Assembly: GCF_030272615.1 (NCBI RefSeq)
Contig: NC_081407.1
Coordinates: 100,735,897-100,799,896, forward strand
DNA: 64,000 nucleotides
Direction: 5' to 3'
From: Cryptomeria japonica
Lineage: Eukaryota; Streptophyta; Pinopsida; Cupressales; Cupressaceae
Part shown: positions 22,828 through 34,413 of the stretch, piece by piece
Layout: each line of letters opens with the position of its first letter
Numbering within the stretch: the stretch's first letter is position 1
Translations under genes and position numbers: made by a program
Notes under the pieces: generated by a model
Databases searched by the model: none
Told to the model about the DNA's origin: nothing
The model's input: only the letters and a program-made list of their open reading frames with translations

Positions 22828-22938
22828 TACCTATGCAGTACTAGTACCTACAATCTCCTACAACAATGAACCGTGTGTGTGTGTGTGTGGTTCGTTGTTG
22901 TAGGAGATTGTAGGTACTAGTATTGCATAGGTATGGGG
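22823..22938. repeat. 50-bp inverted repeat with (GT)8 loop
   Basis: The left arm is 22823-22872, the loop 22873-22888 is eight GT units, and the right arm is 22889-22938. Of 50 positions 48 pair as Watson-Crick. In a + strand RNA the other two become U-G and G-U wobbles, so the whole stem would be paired. It could be a foldback MITE, a recombination-made palindrome or a small-RNA precursor. Confidence 0.9.
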
Positions 22939-24314
22939 TATCATCTCCACCTGGCTTCACAGGTCTGAGCATGCCTTATTGGTCCAATGGAAGTGGATTA
23001 GGTAGTCGTAAAACCCTACGTTTTACCCTAGTCATGCTCAAGTGAGCATCGTCAATCGTTCGTCAATTCCCCTTTTGGTTGGGTATGCAGGTCGTGTATT
23101 TGTTTGGTTTCCTTGAGTTGCGTGTTGTGTGTTTGGTAAAATTGATTATTAAATCCTAAGTATTTAATTAGATTAATTATGTTTTTACGCATTCGTAAAT
23201 CAAGGGACTAAATTAAATAGGACCCCTTTGTGTGATTAATCAATAAATCAAATTGTTTAATGCATATTTTGAGCAAATTTGATTTATTGTATTTTTAAAT
23301 GGTGAATTAATTAAGTATATGCATTTTGAAAGAAAAGGTTAAATAGAATTGGAAAATTAAATATCCATGACCCTCATTGACATTTTAGAAACATAAATGT
23401 TAGTATTAATTTATTTGAGAAAATCAAATTTTGGAAAGAAAAGTAATTTTTATTTGGAAAAAAAATAAAAAATTTTAGATATTAAATTGTTTGGAAATGA
23501 TTTTCATTTGGTTGAAAATAATTTTAACCTAAAAATAGATTTTAGGTCAAAATTTCTTTTTAACTAATTTTTCTCATAGAAATTTGGGAGTTTTTTTGGG
23601 GATGGAGAAGTTTTGGGGCATTTTGGTTGGAAGAAATCTTGCAGTTACAGGTTGGACACTCCTTCAAATCTCTTCCAGGATTGCTTTAAGAGGTTGGATT
23701 CTTGTTTTAATTTCTTGGGATTTAAGAAATTTCATCTTGAAATTGAAATAAAATCTGTATGTGTGTTTTGTTTGAAAATATTTTAGATTTGTGAAATAGG
23801 AAGAGGTAGTTAAATTTTAGATTTAAAACCTCCTTGATTCCTTTTCCCACTTCCAAATCAAACTCTTATTTGCTCAAATTGATTTTAAAATCGAAATTTG
23901 GGGGTGGTTGTTCACAGTGAAACTTTGTTAAAATTCCATAGGAATACTTGCAAATTCGAGTTTTAAATTGAGAAATTAGTTAGTTTTTAAGAATTTAGAG
24001 TTTAAAAATTTGTTCAAATTTGCCTAACATGGGTGTTATGCTGGCAAAATTTTGCCAATTTGGGTATTTTGGCATTCTGGTAATTTTCAAAACAAAAAAA
24101 ATGCATTCCCTGGCTTTTTTTGAGTTTATTTTGTTGGTTTGGGGGTTTGTTTTCTTTTTGAAGAAAAAAAATAATATATGGGAATCATTATGTATTTTTT
24201 GGAAAATCTCTTTTTTTTCTCAGAATTTTCCTGAAGCAAGAAAATGGGTTTTTTTTCATTTTCTTAAATATATATATAAAAGAATGATTTTTTTTTTGAT
24301 TTTTTTTTTTCTGG

Positions 24315-24510
24315 GGGCGGGTGGGTGGTTGACAGCCAAACCATGGCCTTGACCCATGGTTGGGGAGCCATGGGGAGAGACCATGGCATGGAGGCCATAT
24401 CGTGATCTCCACACAGCCGTGCTTGTGGGAAGACCACGACATGGTCCCCATAGCCCCTTCCCATTGGTAATGGGAGCCACATGGGCTTCCACGTGGTGGG
24501 GTTTGTGTTT
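24315..24510. other. GC-rich island with repeated CCATGG
   Basis: A sharp GC rise in AT-rich DNA, directly after homopolymer T runs. It holds four CCATGG hexamers between 24340 and 24390, plus further ATGG/CCAT words. A similar CCATGG-rich GC block occurs in the LTRs of element A. Open frames on the minus strand here come from composition and are not supported as genes. Confidence 0.5.
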
Positions 24511-24814
24511 AACCCAAAACCAAAGATAAATAAATGAAGTTTTTTAATATTATTTTATTTTTTAAAAAATTAATATTATTTTATTTAAAAAGTTTTTTTA
24601 ATAGTAATTTTTTATTATTATTTATTAATTAGTATATATTATTAATTGATAATTAATATTTAATTTGTATTTTTTATATATATGCAAGGAAATAAACCGG
24701 TTTTGGGAAAAAAAAAAAAGGATAAATTAGATATTTCATTTGAGGAAAATAGGAATGGTTTTAATTTATGTTTGAAAAATAATTATCGGTTTTAGTTTTT
24801 AAATTTATATTTTT

Positions 24815-24930
24815 GGAAAGTATATAGTTGAGCTGGAAAAGATGAGATTAGATAATTCATTTCTAAAAGAATGGAAAGTATATGGTTGAGCTGGAAAAGA
24901 TGAGATTAGATAATTCATTTTGAAAAGAAT
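24815..24930. repeat. Tandem duplication, 58-bp unit
   Basis: GGAAAGTATAT(A/G)GTTGAGC begins at 24815 and again at 24873. The following ~58 bases are almost identical in the two copies. Confidence 0.9.
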
Positions 24931-24975
24931 GGAAATGATTTTATTTTGAAATATAGACATCAATTTTAGTTAATT

Positions 24976-24978
<3 letters not shown>

Positions 24979-25003
<25 letters not shown>
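24979..25003. repeat. (AT)n microsatellite
   Basis: About a dozen AT units, in a stretch of A/T-rich DNA. Confidence 0.85.
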
Positions 25004-25006
<3 letters not shown>

Positions 25007-26871
25007 TAAATTATATTTTTATATGTATAACATATAAATATAATTATATAAATGGGAATTTGGTTTGAAAATTATTGTGGGGTGTTGATATGGTTTTATG
25101 GTGTATATTGAATATAGCTGAATTAGAAAACCTTGGCCAAATTATATTTTACATGGAATGGAAAAATGATTGTCATTATAGATTAATGAAAATGCATGTT
25201 TAATTACTGTATTTGCATTCGTTTTCAAAAGATGGCATATCCTTAATTGCGAGCATTGGTTGTTTTCATATGACTGATTTGTAACTGGTCATGTCCTTAA
25301 TTGCGAGTGTTGGATGTTGTCATGTGGATGATTGTATTTGGTCATGTCTCTAGTTAGAGAATCATCAGTTAGTTCACCTCTTGTGAGGACTTGTTTGGCC
25401 AAGTGGGTTTTTCTATGGTGTTGGACTCCGTGTACTATTTCTTAGGTGTACCTTGGTTTTGGGAGTTTGTCTGATTTGTGGTCAAGTGTCATATGGGAGA
25501 CTGGCTTTTGAGTGGGGGCCACACCCACTCGAAAGCCACTCTAAATAAGTGATAACTTAATAGATTATAAGGGAGTTTAGTAGATGAAAACACTAAGTAA
25601 GATAATTGTGCCTTACACATCGGATGAGTGCTAGTACAGAGTCAAGATGCAATGAGAAGGCTTGAAATGGAAAACCAACAACCTTGTCTTCATGAAAGGA
25701 TGTGTTGAGTCCACATGAGACTTGGATGGGGCTGGAGGTTCAGGAGAGGTTGCCAGGGTAACCCAATAGATGGGTTCGGGACCTATGGAGGCTTGCCAGG
25801 GTAGCCATACCAAGCTATATGATGGCACTCATCCCTTATGTTCACTAGTGTGTAGTTTGTGTTATTTTTGCTAGGAGTACTATTGTGGAGTCATTTATGA
25901 CTGACTATGCCTTTGAGAGTACCTGATATTCATGATAGACCATGGGTTCCTTATGATGAGTTGCAAGGTTTTAGTTTCATTGGTGCTCCAGTTGCTCTTT
26001 TGTATTTGCTTCATTCCATGTTTCAGATGGATCCTCTTTCTTCTTCTTGGGTCATTCTTGTATCCTTTGGACCGATGTGGTCATACATATTATCTATTTT
26101 TGTATGCCTTGATGGCAAACTATAATGATGGAGACATATATAATATTTGTTTCTGTAGGCCTTGATGGTAGGATGTTATTGATGTGAACCTTATGTATTC
26201 TCCCCCCTATTATTTATTAGAGGGCTCTTGCAGTTCAATAGACCCAGATATGTAGCCCATTAGGGGTGAACTCCGATATCAATTTGGTGTTGTGTGGTGT
26301 TTGTGTTCATCTAGTTCCTTTTTATTTTGGAATGTATGAATGACATTATGGCTCAAATGTATAATGTAGATTAGATTATATTAATCTTAAATGCATGTTT
26401 GAAGTTATCTACTTAAATGAAGTAATATGGATCATGATGAATGTAGGTTTAGTGAAACGCGATGTATTTATTATCTTATTTTGAAAATAAAGTATGTATG
26501 GAAATTAAATGTATGGCATATGTTTTAATTTAAGGTTGGATGTAATTCATAGTTAAATTGCAATCAATGAACTTAATCATGTTACCCATATTTTAACCTA
26601 TCAAATGAATTTAGCCATTGATTAAGTATAATTATGTTATTAAGTTTAATCAAATTAATTGGATTAATTAGTGTGAGTTGAGTTAGTGATGAACCAAGTA
26701 ATCACGTTGGGAAACCCTTAAAGTGTTAGCTAAGTCTTTCATTGTGTAATTTGAACTTAATGTTAACTCAATGTATCATTATATTATTTTAACTTTTAAA
26801 AAAAATAATATTTGCGCTCTATTCTTGTGTTTTAGTTTAATCCCTTTGGGGTTTCCTGGAGGGGCATTATA

Positions 26872-27539
26872 CGCCCTACCTCCCTTCTCACCAAGTGATG
26901 AATTATGAATATAAATTGTTACTCATATCAATTTTTCATAATGAGTAGAAACACATTCACACAATTTAAGATTTGAATTTATGTTATGTATTAAGGATGA
27001 TTAAGTTCAAATAGGCATACACATATATTGGTAATACATACTAACAATAAGTTTTTAAGTCTATTTGATCATTTGGCCTATTGGCCACTCACAATCAAAA
27101 GTCTATGAAAATGAAAAAGGATTGCATGCCACTTATAATGTTAAAATAAAATATCCTAAAACAAAATGATCGGTCACTAACAAAGCTTGCTAATTTCATC
27201 CCATTGATCTCTCATGCTCCACATGCTTGTAACAACTTCAACTTCCTCCCTGATCATCTCTTGCCATTTCTGACACAAAATAATCATAATTATCATAATT
27301 TTCAGCATTTTGTTAATCCTAATTTATTTTCCATATTTTATTGAATATTGAGGTTCCTTCAACAAATGATGATAGGAATATGGACAGAGACAAAGGTAAA
27401 GAGGAAAATGTAAGACAAAAATAATGAAATATTCTACATTCATCATTTCCCCAGCCCCCAGCTAAAAAATCTGTGTCTCCTCATGCAAAGGAATGTAAGC
27501 TACAAACTAGAAAGAGATATGAGCTTATATAGAGTGCCA
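26872..27539. other. Non-coding spacer, no gene seen
   Basis: AT-rich. I recognise no coding region, repeat or element end. Confidence 0.45.
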
Positions 27540-27832
27540 TTGATCTCATTGACCCATTTTTGTTGCATTGCCTAAATTTTCTGCTTGTGCTCCTGAATGG
27601 ACATTTGAGAAACTATTACTTTGTTAATTTCAGCCTTGAGTTCATCTATCTCTTTGTTTGTGAATTGATAATGGAATGAGCTTCTTGTAACAACTCATGT
27701 AAAGTCTGATTCTCTATCTATATTTTAGTCATTTCATCTTTCAAATCCTAAAATACTTTTTTTGTCACCCTTTGAGGATCTTTCTTCTCAAATTCGTCCT
27801 TAGCTTCATGGCTTTCAGTTTGAAGACTTTCA
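27540..27832 (-). pseudogene. Decayed coiled-coil coding relic
   Basis: Minus-strand translation gives heptad-like fragments (ESLQTESHEAKDEFEKKDP, DLKDEMTKI, ENQTLHELLQEAHSIINSQ) broken by stops and a frame change. Similarity in style to the ORF1 coiled coils of F and G suggests a remnant of another such element. I see no specific match. It is cut by the left LTR of element E at 27833. Confidence 0.3.
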
Positions 27833-29160
27833 TGTTGGATATTATTGCTGCTAGGATATGTTGTTATCATTAATGTCAACATATTCCTGTCCTTTGGTGA
27901 TTACAAAGAGTTGATCTGGTTGGTTTGTCTGTTTGGGATTCTGAATCAACTAGAGATACTTCATTCTTTATTGGTTTTAATGATCCAAAATTTTACTTGA
28001 TCATATTATTTGATCTGAATTTAGGTTTGGTTTTTCAGTTCACTGGTTGGAAGAATTTGGTATTTGATCTATTGTGCTCAGGTGTGATATGATTTTGAGT
28101 TATGGATTTGGGAGAGTGTTTGGGATGTTCATGTGTATCTTCATTTCAAATGGTTCATGTTTTGGTTCTCTACATGTTATTTTTCTAGTCCGAGTTGTTG
28201 CTATTAAGTGTTCTTGACTATTAGCGTGTTGATTGATGAAGACTTGAATAAGTGGTGTTGGTGTAGCTATTGTAGATGGTTCTAACATGCTTGTTGGTGT
28301 TTCCTAATCATGTCCTATTTGTTTTGGTGATCCACATTGATCATTGTCTGTGTTATTTAAGATATTTTGGGTCTAGTGATATTCTTCGTGTTATACAATA
28401 TTTTAGATGGTGTAGCATGTTGCGGTTGATCTTGGTGAGACTTTTGGTGGTGTTGTGAGATTGAGGATTTGATTTGGGTCCATTCTATGTTTTCTATGAC
28501 ATTGTATTGGTCCAGTGGTTTATTTATGTATTGTGTGATGTAATTTTGTAATTAGATGTTAAGGGTTGAGTTGACCTTGTAGTCAAGGTTGATGATTTAT
28601 ATAAATCGGTGTTATATTCATGCAATTCATGTGTCGAGGTTGTGTCTGCATTATCAGAGAGTAGTATATGTGTGAACAAGGAAATTCATATTTTGGTATG
28701 GTGTATTGAGGAGAGATTGTTGTAGGGTAGACAAATGAGCTTAACCGAAACTGCCATTAGGCATTAAGAGATGTTATTCTTTCAATTCATCTTAACCAGA
28801 TTGTAGTCAAGAATGTTATTGTAAGGTAGTGAACCCTCCCTAAGAGTTGTAGCCTTCTAGGTCATTATATTTTGATCAATGAGCTCTAGGCAGTGTGTCT
28901 GAATGCATGTACATTCCGCATTGTAATATTTACACATACTATTGCAGAGTATAATCTTATTGTGGGTAGGTTCCCATCATGGATTTTCCCTTAACCAAGT
29001 TTTCCATGTCAAATATCTTGGTGTTATGTGTGTTGCTATTATTGTGTTTATCTTCATTCTTACAACAATTGATTAGATCTGATACTATGCTTAAATTGTT
29101 TAATCCAGTGAAAACTGATTCATCCCCCCTCTCAGTTTTCCTTCATTGTTATTGCCAACA
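27833..29160 (+). repeat. 5' LTR of element E
   Basis: 1328 bp, TGTTGGATATT...TTGCCAACA. Near its 3' end it has the hairpin GAAAACTGA...TCAGTTTTC around a C run (29110-29140). It is followed by the primer site. Confidence 0.9.
28597..28606 (+). promoter_or_regulatory. TATA-like box in the 5' LTR of element E
   Basis: TTTATATAAA in the middle-to-late part of the LTR, directed into the element. Confidence 0.45.
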
Positions 29161-29175
29161 ATTTGCATCAGAGCT
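29161..29175 (+). other. Primer binding site of element E (degenerate)
   Basis: ATTTGCATCAGAGCT: the initiator-Met-type site ATTGGTATCAGAGC with changes, directly after the LTR. Confidence 0.8.
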
Positions 29176-29216
29176 AGATCCTCCAGAAGAAGCTTGACCA
29201 CTTAAGGAGATCCGGG

Positions 29217-30403
29217 ATGGAAACCTATGTTTTCAATAAAGAGAGTTTGAGATTTGACGGAAATAATTATACTGTATGGAAGGATAGGATGAAAGTTCAC
29301 TTGAAATTTCTTAGAGATGATTATTGAGAGATTACAAAGAATGTCTATAATGTTCCTTAGAATGGTTTGATTACTGCTGTTGAGATCAAGGATGCTGAAC
29401 ATAACATAAGAGCTATGGAAGCATTGCTGAGTGTCTTGACCAATTCAAAGATGACTAATGTGATGGGATTGTAGACTATACATGAGATCTAGAAAAAGTT
29501 GGAGACATTGTATGAAGGAGATTCACAAGTCAAAGTTGCTAAGTTGCAGAGTTTGAAAGGGAAATATGAGACATTGAAGATGGGAGAAGATGAGAATATA
29601 ACATCCTTTATGGGTAAAGTGAATGAACTTGTCATGAACATCAGATGTCCTAGTGGAACTCTTAAAGAAGATGAGATTGTTGTTAAGGTGTTGTGATCCT
29701 TGCCTCCTGCTTACAAGCCTAAAGTAGTTGCTATTGATGAGATCTGAAGTGTGACTATTGAAACTAGGGACATGGTGGTTGGTAAGATTGCTGCATTTGA
29801 GTTGAGTGAATTTGGAGAATCACACAGGAAATCTGAGATTGCATTTAAAGCCTCTGTATCTAGGAAGCAGAAGTATGATCCGAGAGAGAGTTCATGTAGG
29901 GTTTCTAGATATGAAAGATAAATGAGAGAGATGGAAGAACAAGAAAGGGAGTTGGGTGAGCTTGAAGCACTTATTGATTGGAGATTGCCCAAGGGATCCA
30001 ATAAGAATGATGGAAAGTTAACTTTGAAATGTTTCTCTTGTAATAAGATAGGACATGTTTCTTCTAGGTGTCTTGAAATAATGTCAAGGTATGATAAGCA
30101 TGAAAGGCATGATATATCTAATAAGAATGATAGGTGTGAGAAGCATGAATGGTATGATAAGCCCCATAAGCCTAATCAAAAGTATAGATATCAGAAGAGA
30201 TGTTATTATGCTTTTGATGAAGGTGGGACAGATGAAGAATCAAAGAATGGGATTTTAAAAGATGAATTTGTATTTATTGCTATCAAGGAAGATGATCCAG
30301 TACCAGTGAATTCTACAAGTTGCATTGTTGAGAAGAAAGCTTTGGCTACTAATATTGAAGAGAAAGATGAATAGGTAATTGACAATGTTTGTTCAAATCA
30401 TAT
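29217..30403 (+). pseudogene. Gag and start of protease of element E
   Basis: It begins METYVFNKESLRFDGNNYTVWKDRM, the copia gag start seen also in C and D. It continues through KLETLYEGDSQVKVAKL and EDENITSFMGKVNEL to the CCHC knuckle CFSCNKIGHVSSRC (about 30030-30075). At least seven in-frame stops occur. Most sit where the sister elements have Gln, Arg or Trp, fitting CAG/CGA/TGG transitions. The last part, VIDNVCSNH, is the beginning of the protease active-site motif (normally I-D-S-G-C-S-x-H-M), cut by the left LTR of D. Confidence 0.85.
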
Positions 30404-31426
30404 TATTGGTATTTTGGATATGTTGATATGGTTTTATCATTGATGTCAACACTTGTCAACACTTATCAACACTTGGAGATTCTTGATTATGTTCACCGGC
30501 ATGTCAGTGACTTATGCACAATGACCAGTATTTGTTTCACCGATAGATTATATTATTCACCGACACTTGGAATGACTTGAAGATTATTTGGTTATGTCAA
30601 AGATATTATGTGGACACCTAGATTTGGTGATTTTTTCATTGGTTTGATTGGGTTCATATATTTGTTATTGTTGTTACCAACAAATAGGTCAAGGTTATGC
30701 ACCGGCAAGCATATCTATATCAAATCAGCACGACATGTCATGAAGATGATTTGTTATTATTGTAAATGCATCGAGCTAACATGCTCCATCGTATATTGAT
30801 TCATTTGTAATTGATTTTATTGTAATATCTTTTAGTGAGCCGACCTACTCAGTTGGTCTTAGGTTATGGTATAAATGTAAGATCTCATTTGTGAGATTAA
30901 TATAGGATTGGAACAAGGATTACAATAAGGTATATGCGAATATAAGAAGAGCTATTCATGCAGACATCATTCAATATTGTAGGAAGGTTTGAAGAAGGAA
31001 AATTAGAGCTAAACCGGTACTGAATCCAACATATGAAGATGCTATTTTGAGCAGTACATCATCACTGGATTTAACCATCCAATTGTAGTCAGTGTGACTC
31101 CAATTTTGTGATTGAGCAGTGAGCTATAGGCAATTGGCCTTTCTGCATGTGCACACTCCATATTGTACACACATACTATTTGGAGTAGTATCATTTGATT
31201 GTGGGTAAGGTTTCCACATACAAATATCTATGTTATGTGTTGTGGATATTATTGTCCTTTTGTTTCATGCATTAATCTTTACTAGTACTACAATTAACTG
31301 ATAAAACTATCTACTAGCATAAAGTTTGGTTTTCCAGTATTAAGCATCAAGTTTGGTTAGTTTTGGTTTTTAATTTATTAGACAACTGATTCACCCCCCC
31401 CTCTTAGTTGTGTCTAGGACCTAACA
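30404..31426 (+). repeat. 5' LTR of element D
   Basis: 1023 bp. It starts TATTGG (TGTTGA in the partner copy) and ends CTAACA. The C-run hairpin at 31382-31411 lies just before the end, followed by the primer site. Confidence 0.9.
30869..30878 (+). promoter_or_regulatory. TATA-like box in the 5' LTR of element D
   Basis: GGTATAAATG. It is preserved in the right LTR at about 44871-44880. Confidence 0.45.
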
Positions 31427-31441
31427 ATTGGTATCAGAGCC
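31427..31441 (+). other. Primer binding site of element D
   Basis: ATTGGTATCAGAGCC directly after the LTR, matching the initiator tRNA-Met 3' end. Confidence 0.92.
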
Positions 31442-31483
31442 TAGTCCACTTTTTGCAGAAGTTTAACAGCTTGAGGAGATCCA

Positions 31484-32265
31484 ATGTCTTCTAACTATTT
31501 TAGGAAGGACAATCTTAAACTTGATGGAACTAACTATGGCATATGGAAGATCAGGATGGAGACACATTTGAATTGCATCAGAAAGGACATATGGGAGGTT
31601 ACAAATAATGGTTATGTTGCTCCTACTCAAGGTCAACCTAATCCACCAGCCTTGGGCTAAAGATGAGGAAAATGACTGCAAAGCTAGAGAAGCACTTTTG
31701 AGTGCATTGTCAGATCAGCAAATCATGGGATTATCAGATAGATCTACTGCTAAAGATATTTGGGACAAATTGGAAACATTGAATGAAGGAGATTCTAGAG
31801 TCAAAATTGCAAAAATTGAATGCTTCCGTGTCAGGTATGGAAATTTGAAAATGGAAGAAGATGAAATAATTTCTGCTTTTATGGAAAGAGTAAATGAAAC
31901 TGTTTTGGGTATACAATGTTGTGGAGGAACCTTAAGTGAAGATGAAATTGTTTCTAAAGTTTTAAGAGCATTTCCACTAGCATATAAAATGAAAGTAACT
32001 GCTATAAATGAATCAAGAACAATGCCTAATACATCAGTATCTAGAGACACTTTGGTTGGAAAACTTTCAGCTTTTGAACTTGAGGAATTTGGTCCTGTTG
32101 CTACTATTAAGACAGATTTAGCCTTCAAGGCTTCAACATCATCTGCAACATCATCATCATCATCTAATAAATTTGATTGGAAAGCTTTTTATGCAAGAGA
32201 ACTTGAAGAAATCAGGAAGGAGAATGAAGAAATGGAAGAACTTGAAGCACTATTTGCAAGAAAAA
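31484..32265 (+). pseudogene. Gag of element D, first part
   Basis: It opens MSSNYFRKDNLKLDGTNYGIWK at the ATG at 31484. One frameshift near 31650 (PNPPALG then stop, with the other frame giving WAKDEENDCKAREALL) leads into a long clean frame with KLETLNEGDSRVKIAKI, FMERVNETVLGIQCCGG and LSAFELEEFGP. It then has a Ser-run and a charged helix ELEEIRKENEEMEELEALFARK. The frame is cut by element F and continues at 40671 with MPKGLVGSKYEGK. Rejoined across one copy of AAAAA, the two halves stay in frame. The family role is to form the RNA-packaging particle. Confidence 0.9.
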
Positions 32266-33396
32266 TGATGAATACTAAGAGGGGGGTGAATTAGTATACC
32301 AAAAATTATTGTACTTAAACACTTAAACAGTCTAGCAGTAAATCAGTAAAATAGTTTTACAAAAAAACCGGTTAACATACATGCAAACCAAATAGAAAAC
32401 AAGGCATTCACCCACAGAAGTACAATCACCATAACACAAGAGATTTTGACATGGAAACCCAAATGGGAAAAACCATGGTGAGATGAAACTCATAAGTAAC
32501 TATTTATAGAATAGTAACCAGACCAGTTAAGGTTAGACCGGTTAAAGTCATACAATTTTCTTTACCAGAACAAATCCTGTTGGGAATCTCAATCTCTGTT
32601 AGGAGATAAGTCTGATTAAAGACTACCTTGTGAGAGGATTTTAGATCCATAATTGTGAACCACCTTGTTAGAGGATTTATAGAGGCTCTACCAAACCTAC
32701 CTAGTTAAGGGTTTTCAGACTTGTTGAAGATGCAAGTGATCATCAAGTGAGTGATCTAAATACTAGCACAGTATGCTTGGTTAGATCTTTGATAGCTCAT
32801 TATTAATGCATTTTAGCATTACTTCAGTCTTCAGACACCTCGCACTTTTCTTTCACATAGACCTATTCTTCTTCTATGATCGCGCATGCAAATAATCTCA
32901 ACAATCACCTTAAACCCTAACAACTACTAAAACCCTAGACATGATGTCCTTAAAAGGAATCTGATTTCATGTCGGTCCAATAGGGTTATATTGCAAGTTC
33001 TTAGGTTCAGTGTATCCAGACACATTTGATAACATGACACACAATCACTGTCAAAGTGTCAGTGGATGGTAACTCATCACAGAGTGTTACCAGTTCATAC
33101 AACTTTACCAATTACTGGTTGGTAACTCATCACAGAGTATTACCGATTCATACAACTTTACCGATTACCGATTGACAAAAATGAAGACTAGAAAAATGAT
33201 AATTGCCGCTTTAGTTCCTTTTCTCCATTCCACTTGAGATCCTTGAACCACTTGAGGTCTTCATACCACTTGAGATTGGTAACACCGGTTTGGAACAAAT
33301 ACCGGTTGAGCATAACTCACTCATTTAGAAAGTGATCTCAAAGAAAGTGTGTGTCCATCAATGACAATCACAACAAAATCATCAAAAATGCTAACA
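32266..33396 (-). repeat. 3' LTR of element F
   Basis: 1131 bp, TGATGAATACTAAG...GCTAACA on the + strand. Hairpin ATACTAA...TTAGTAT at 32272-32297. It carries TATA-like CTCTATAAATCC (minus) near 32672-32684. Confidence 0.9.
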
Positions 33397-33411
33397 ATCT
33401 CCCCCTTTGGC
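33397..33411 (-). other. Polypurine tract of element F
   Basis: The minus strand reads GCCAAAGGGGGAGAT next to the 3' LTR, identical to that of G. Confidence 0.9.
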
Positions 33412-33799
33412 ATTGATGGCAACACTTAGGAAAATTTTTGACATCTAAGTGTTTTACAAACAAAATGTGCCATATACAAAATGTGCCATATACAAAATGT
33501 GCCATATTCAAATGTACTCCCCCTAAGCATATACACCATCCCTTTGCGAAAAACACAATGTAAATTACTCCCTTACAAAGATAAACATGAAAATATACAT
33601 AGCATGCATCAAAATTTTAAATACCAAAATATTTTTCCCCCTTTGCCAACAATGACAAAAATATAGCTGAAAAACACCCCTGTTTCAATTAGCATAAAAA
33701 AGTGTTTATGACAATAAAGAGTGAAATTTGTCAAAAACAAATTTAAAGTCCTGCATAAATTGCTTCATGGATAAGGACTATGACTCAAGAAATGAGGTA
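33412..33799 (-). other. 3' non-coding part of element F
   Basis: No coding similarity. On the + strand it has a threefold direct repeat of AATGTGCCATATACAAA-like words (about 33465-33510) and a second purine-rich run (minus) near 33635-33655. Confidence 0.5.
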
Positions 33800-34413
33800 G
33801 CAACCTCATTCTCTATTTGCATCTGATAGACTTGTTCTTCCATGGCATCCAGGGCACTCATCTCTTGAGTGACCATTAGGGCATCTAGATTGAGATAGCA
33901 TTTCTGGAGTATTTGGAGTCTTGGTAATAAAACTAGTTGAATTTTTTGTAAATCTCATTTTTGGTTGCTGATCTCTTGCTCTATCTTGCAGACTGGATGT
34001 GAAATTGGTGAATGGTTTGCTCATAAGTGGTGAAGGAATCATGCGGCAACTTGAAGGTGCTTATGAATGACCACAAGTTAGATTTTAACTTTTCTTTTTG
34101 CACAAACACATCATCACAGAATAATTGGGGTTGGCTTATCTTACTGAGTAGAAGATTCCCCTCATTCAGAGCATCCTTGATGTCTTTCTGTGCCTTCTAA
34201 AGTTCTGACCAAATCTCATTCAACTTTTTCACCAAGGTAGTGTTTAGAGCCTTTTGATTCTTTTTTTGAGCATTGGCTTCAGCAACTTCTTCCAGGCTTT
34301 GTACCTGGTCTTCCACAATTGTACATAAGAGTTTTAGTTGGGCCAGAGAGGAATCGGTATTGGGTATCAAATTGGTAAGAGTGTCCACCGTAGCTTGGAT
34401 CACGTCTTGCTCA

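Larger units (their letters stand above)
22540..26871. repeat. Tentative very long gypsy-type LTR (about 4.3 kb)
   Basis: The left border reads TGTATTACCCC, typical of the starts of many plant gypsy LTRs. The right border reads GGGGCATTATA, which is the expected inverted end if one C changed to T. Flanks GGCCT and CGCCC match at three of five bases, so a target duplication is doubtful. The interior is non-coding, AT-rich and holds the hairpin, duplications and GC island listed separately. The borders rest on end motifs only; no second copy is in the window. Confidence 0.3.

Noticed and set aside
24020-24352. 110-codon + strand frame with hydrophobic runs
   Set aside because: Produced by homopolymer T runs and AT-rich DNA; no start context, family motif or homologous copy.
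25907-26165. Two overlapping + strand frames of 72-77 codons
   Set aside because: No similarity, low-information sequence, and they lie within the tentative long LTR.
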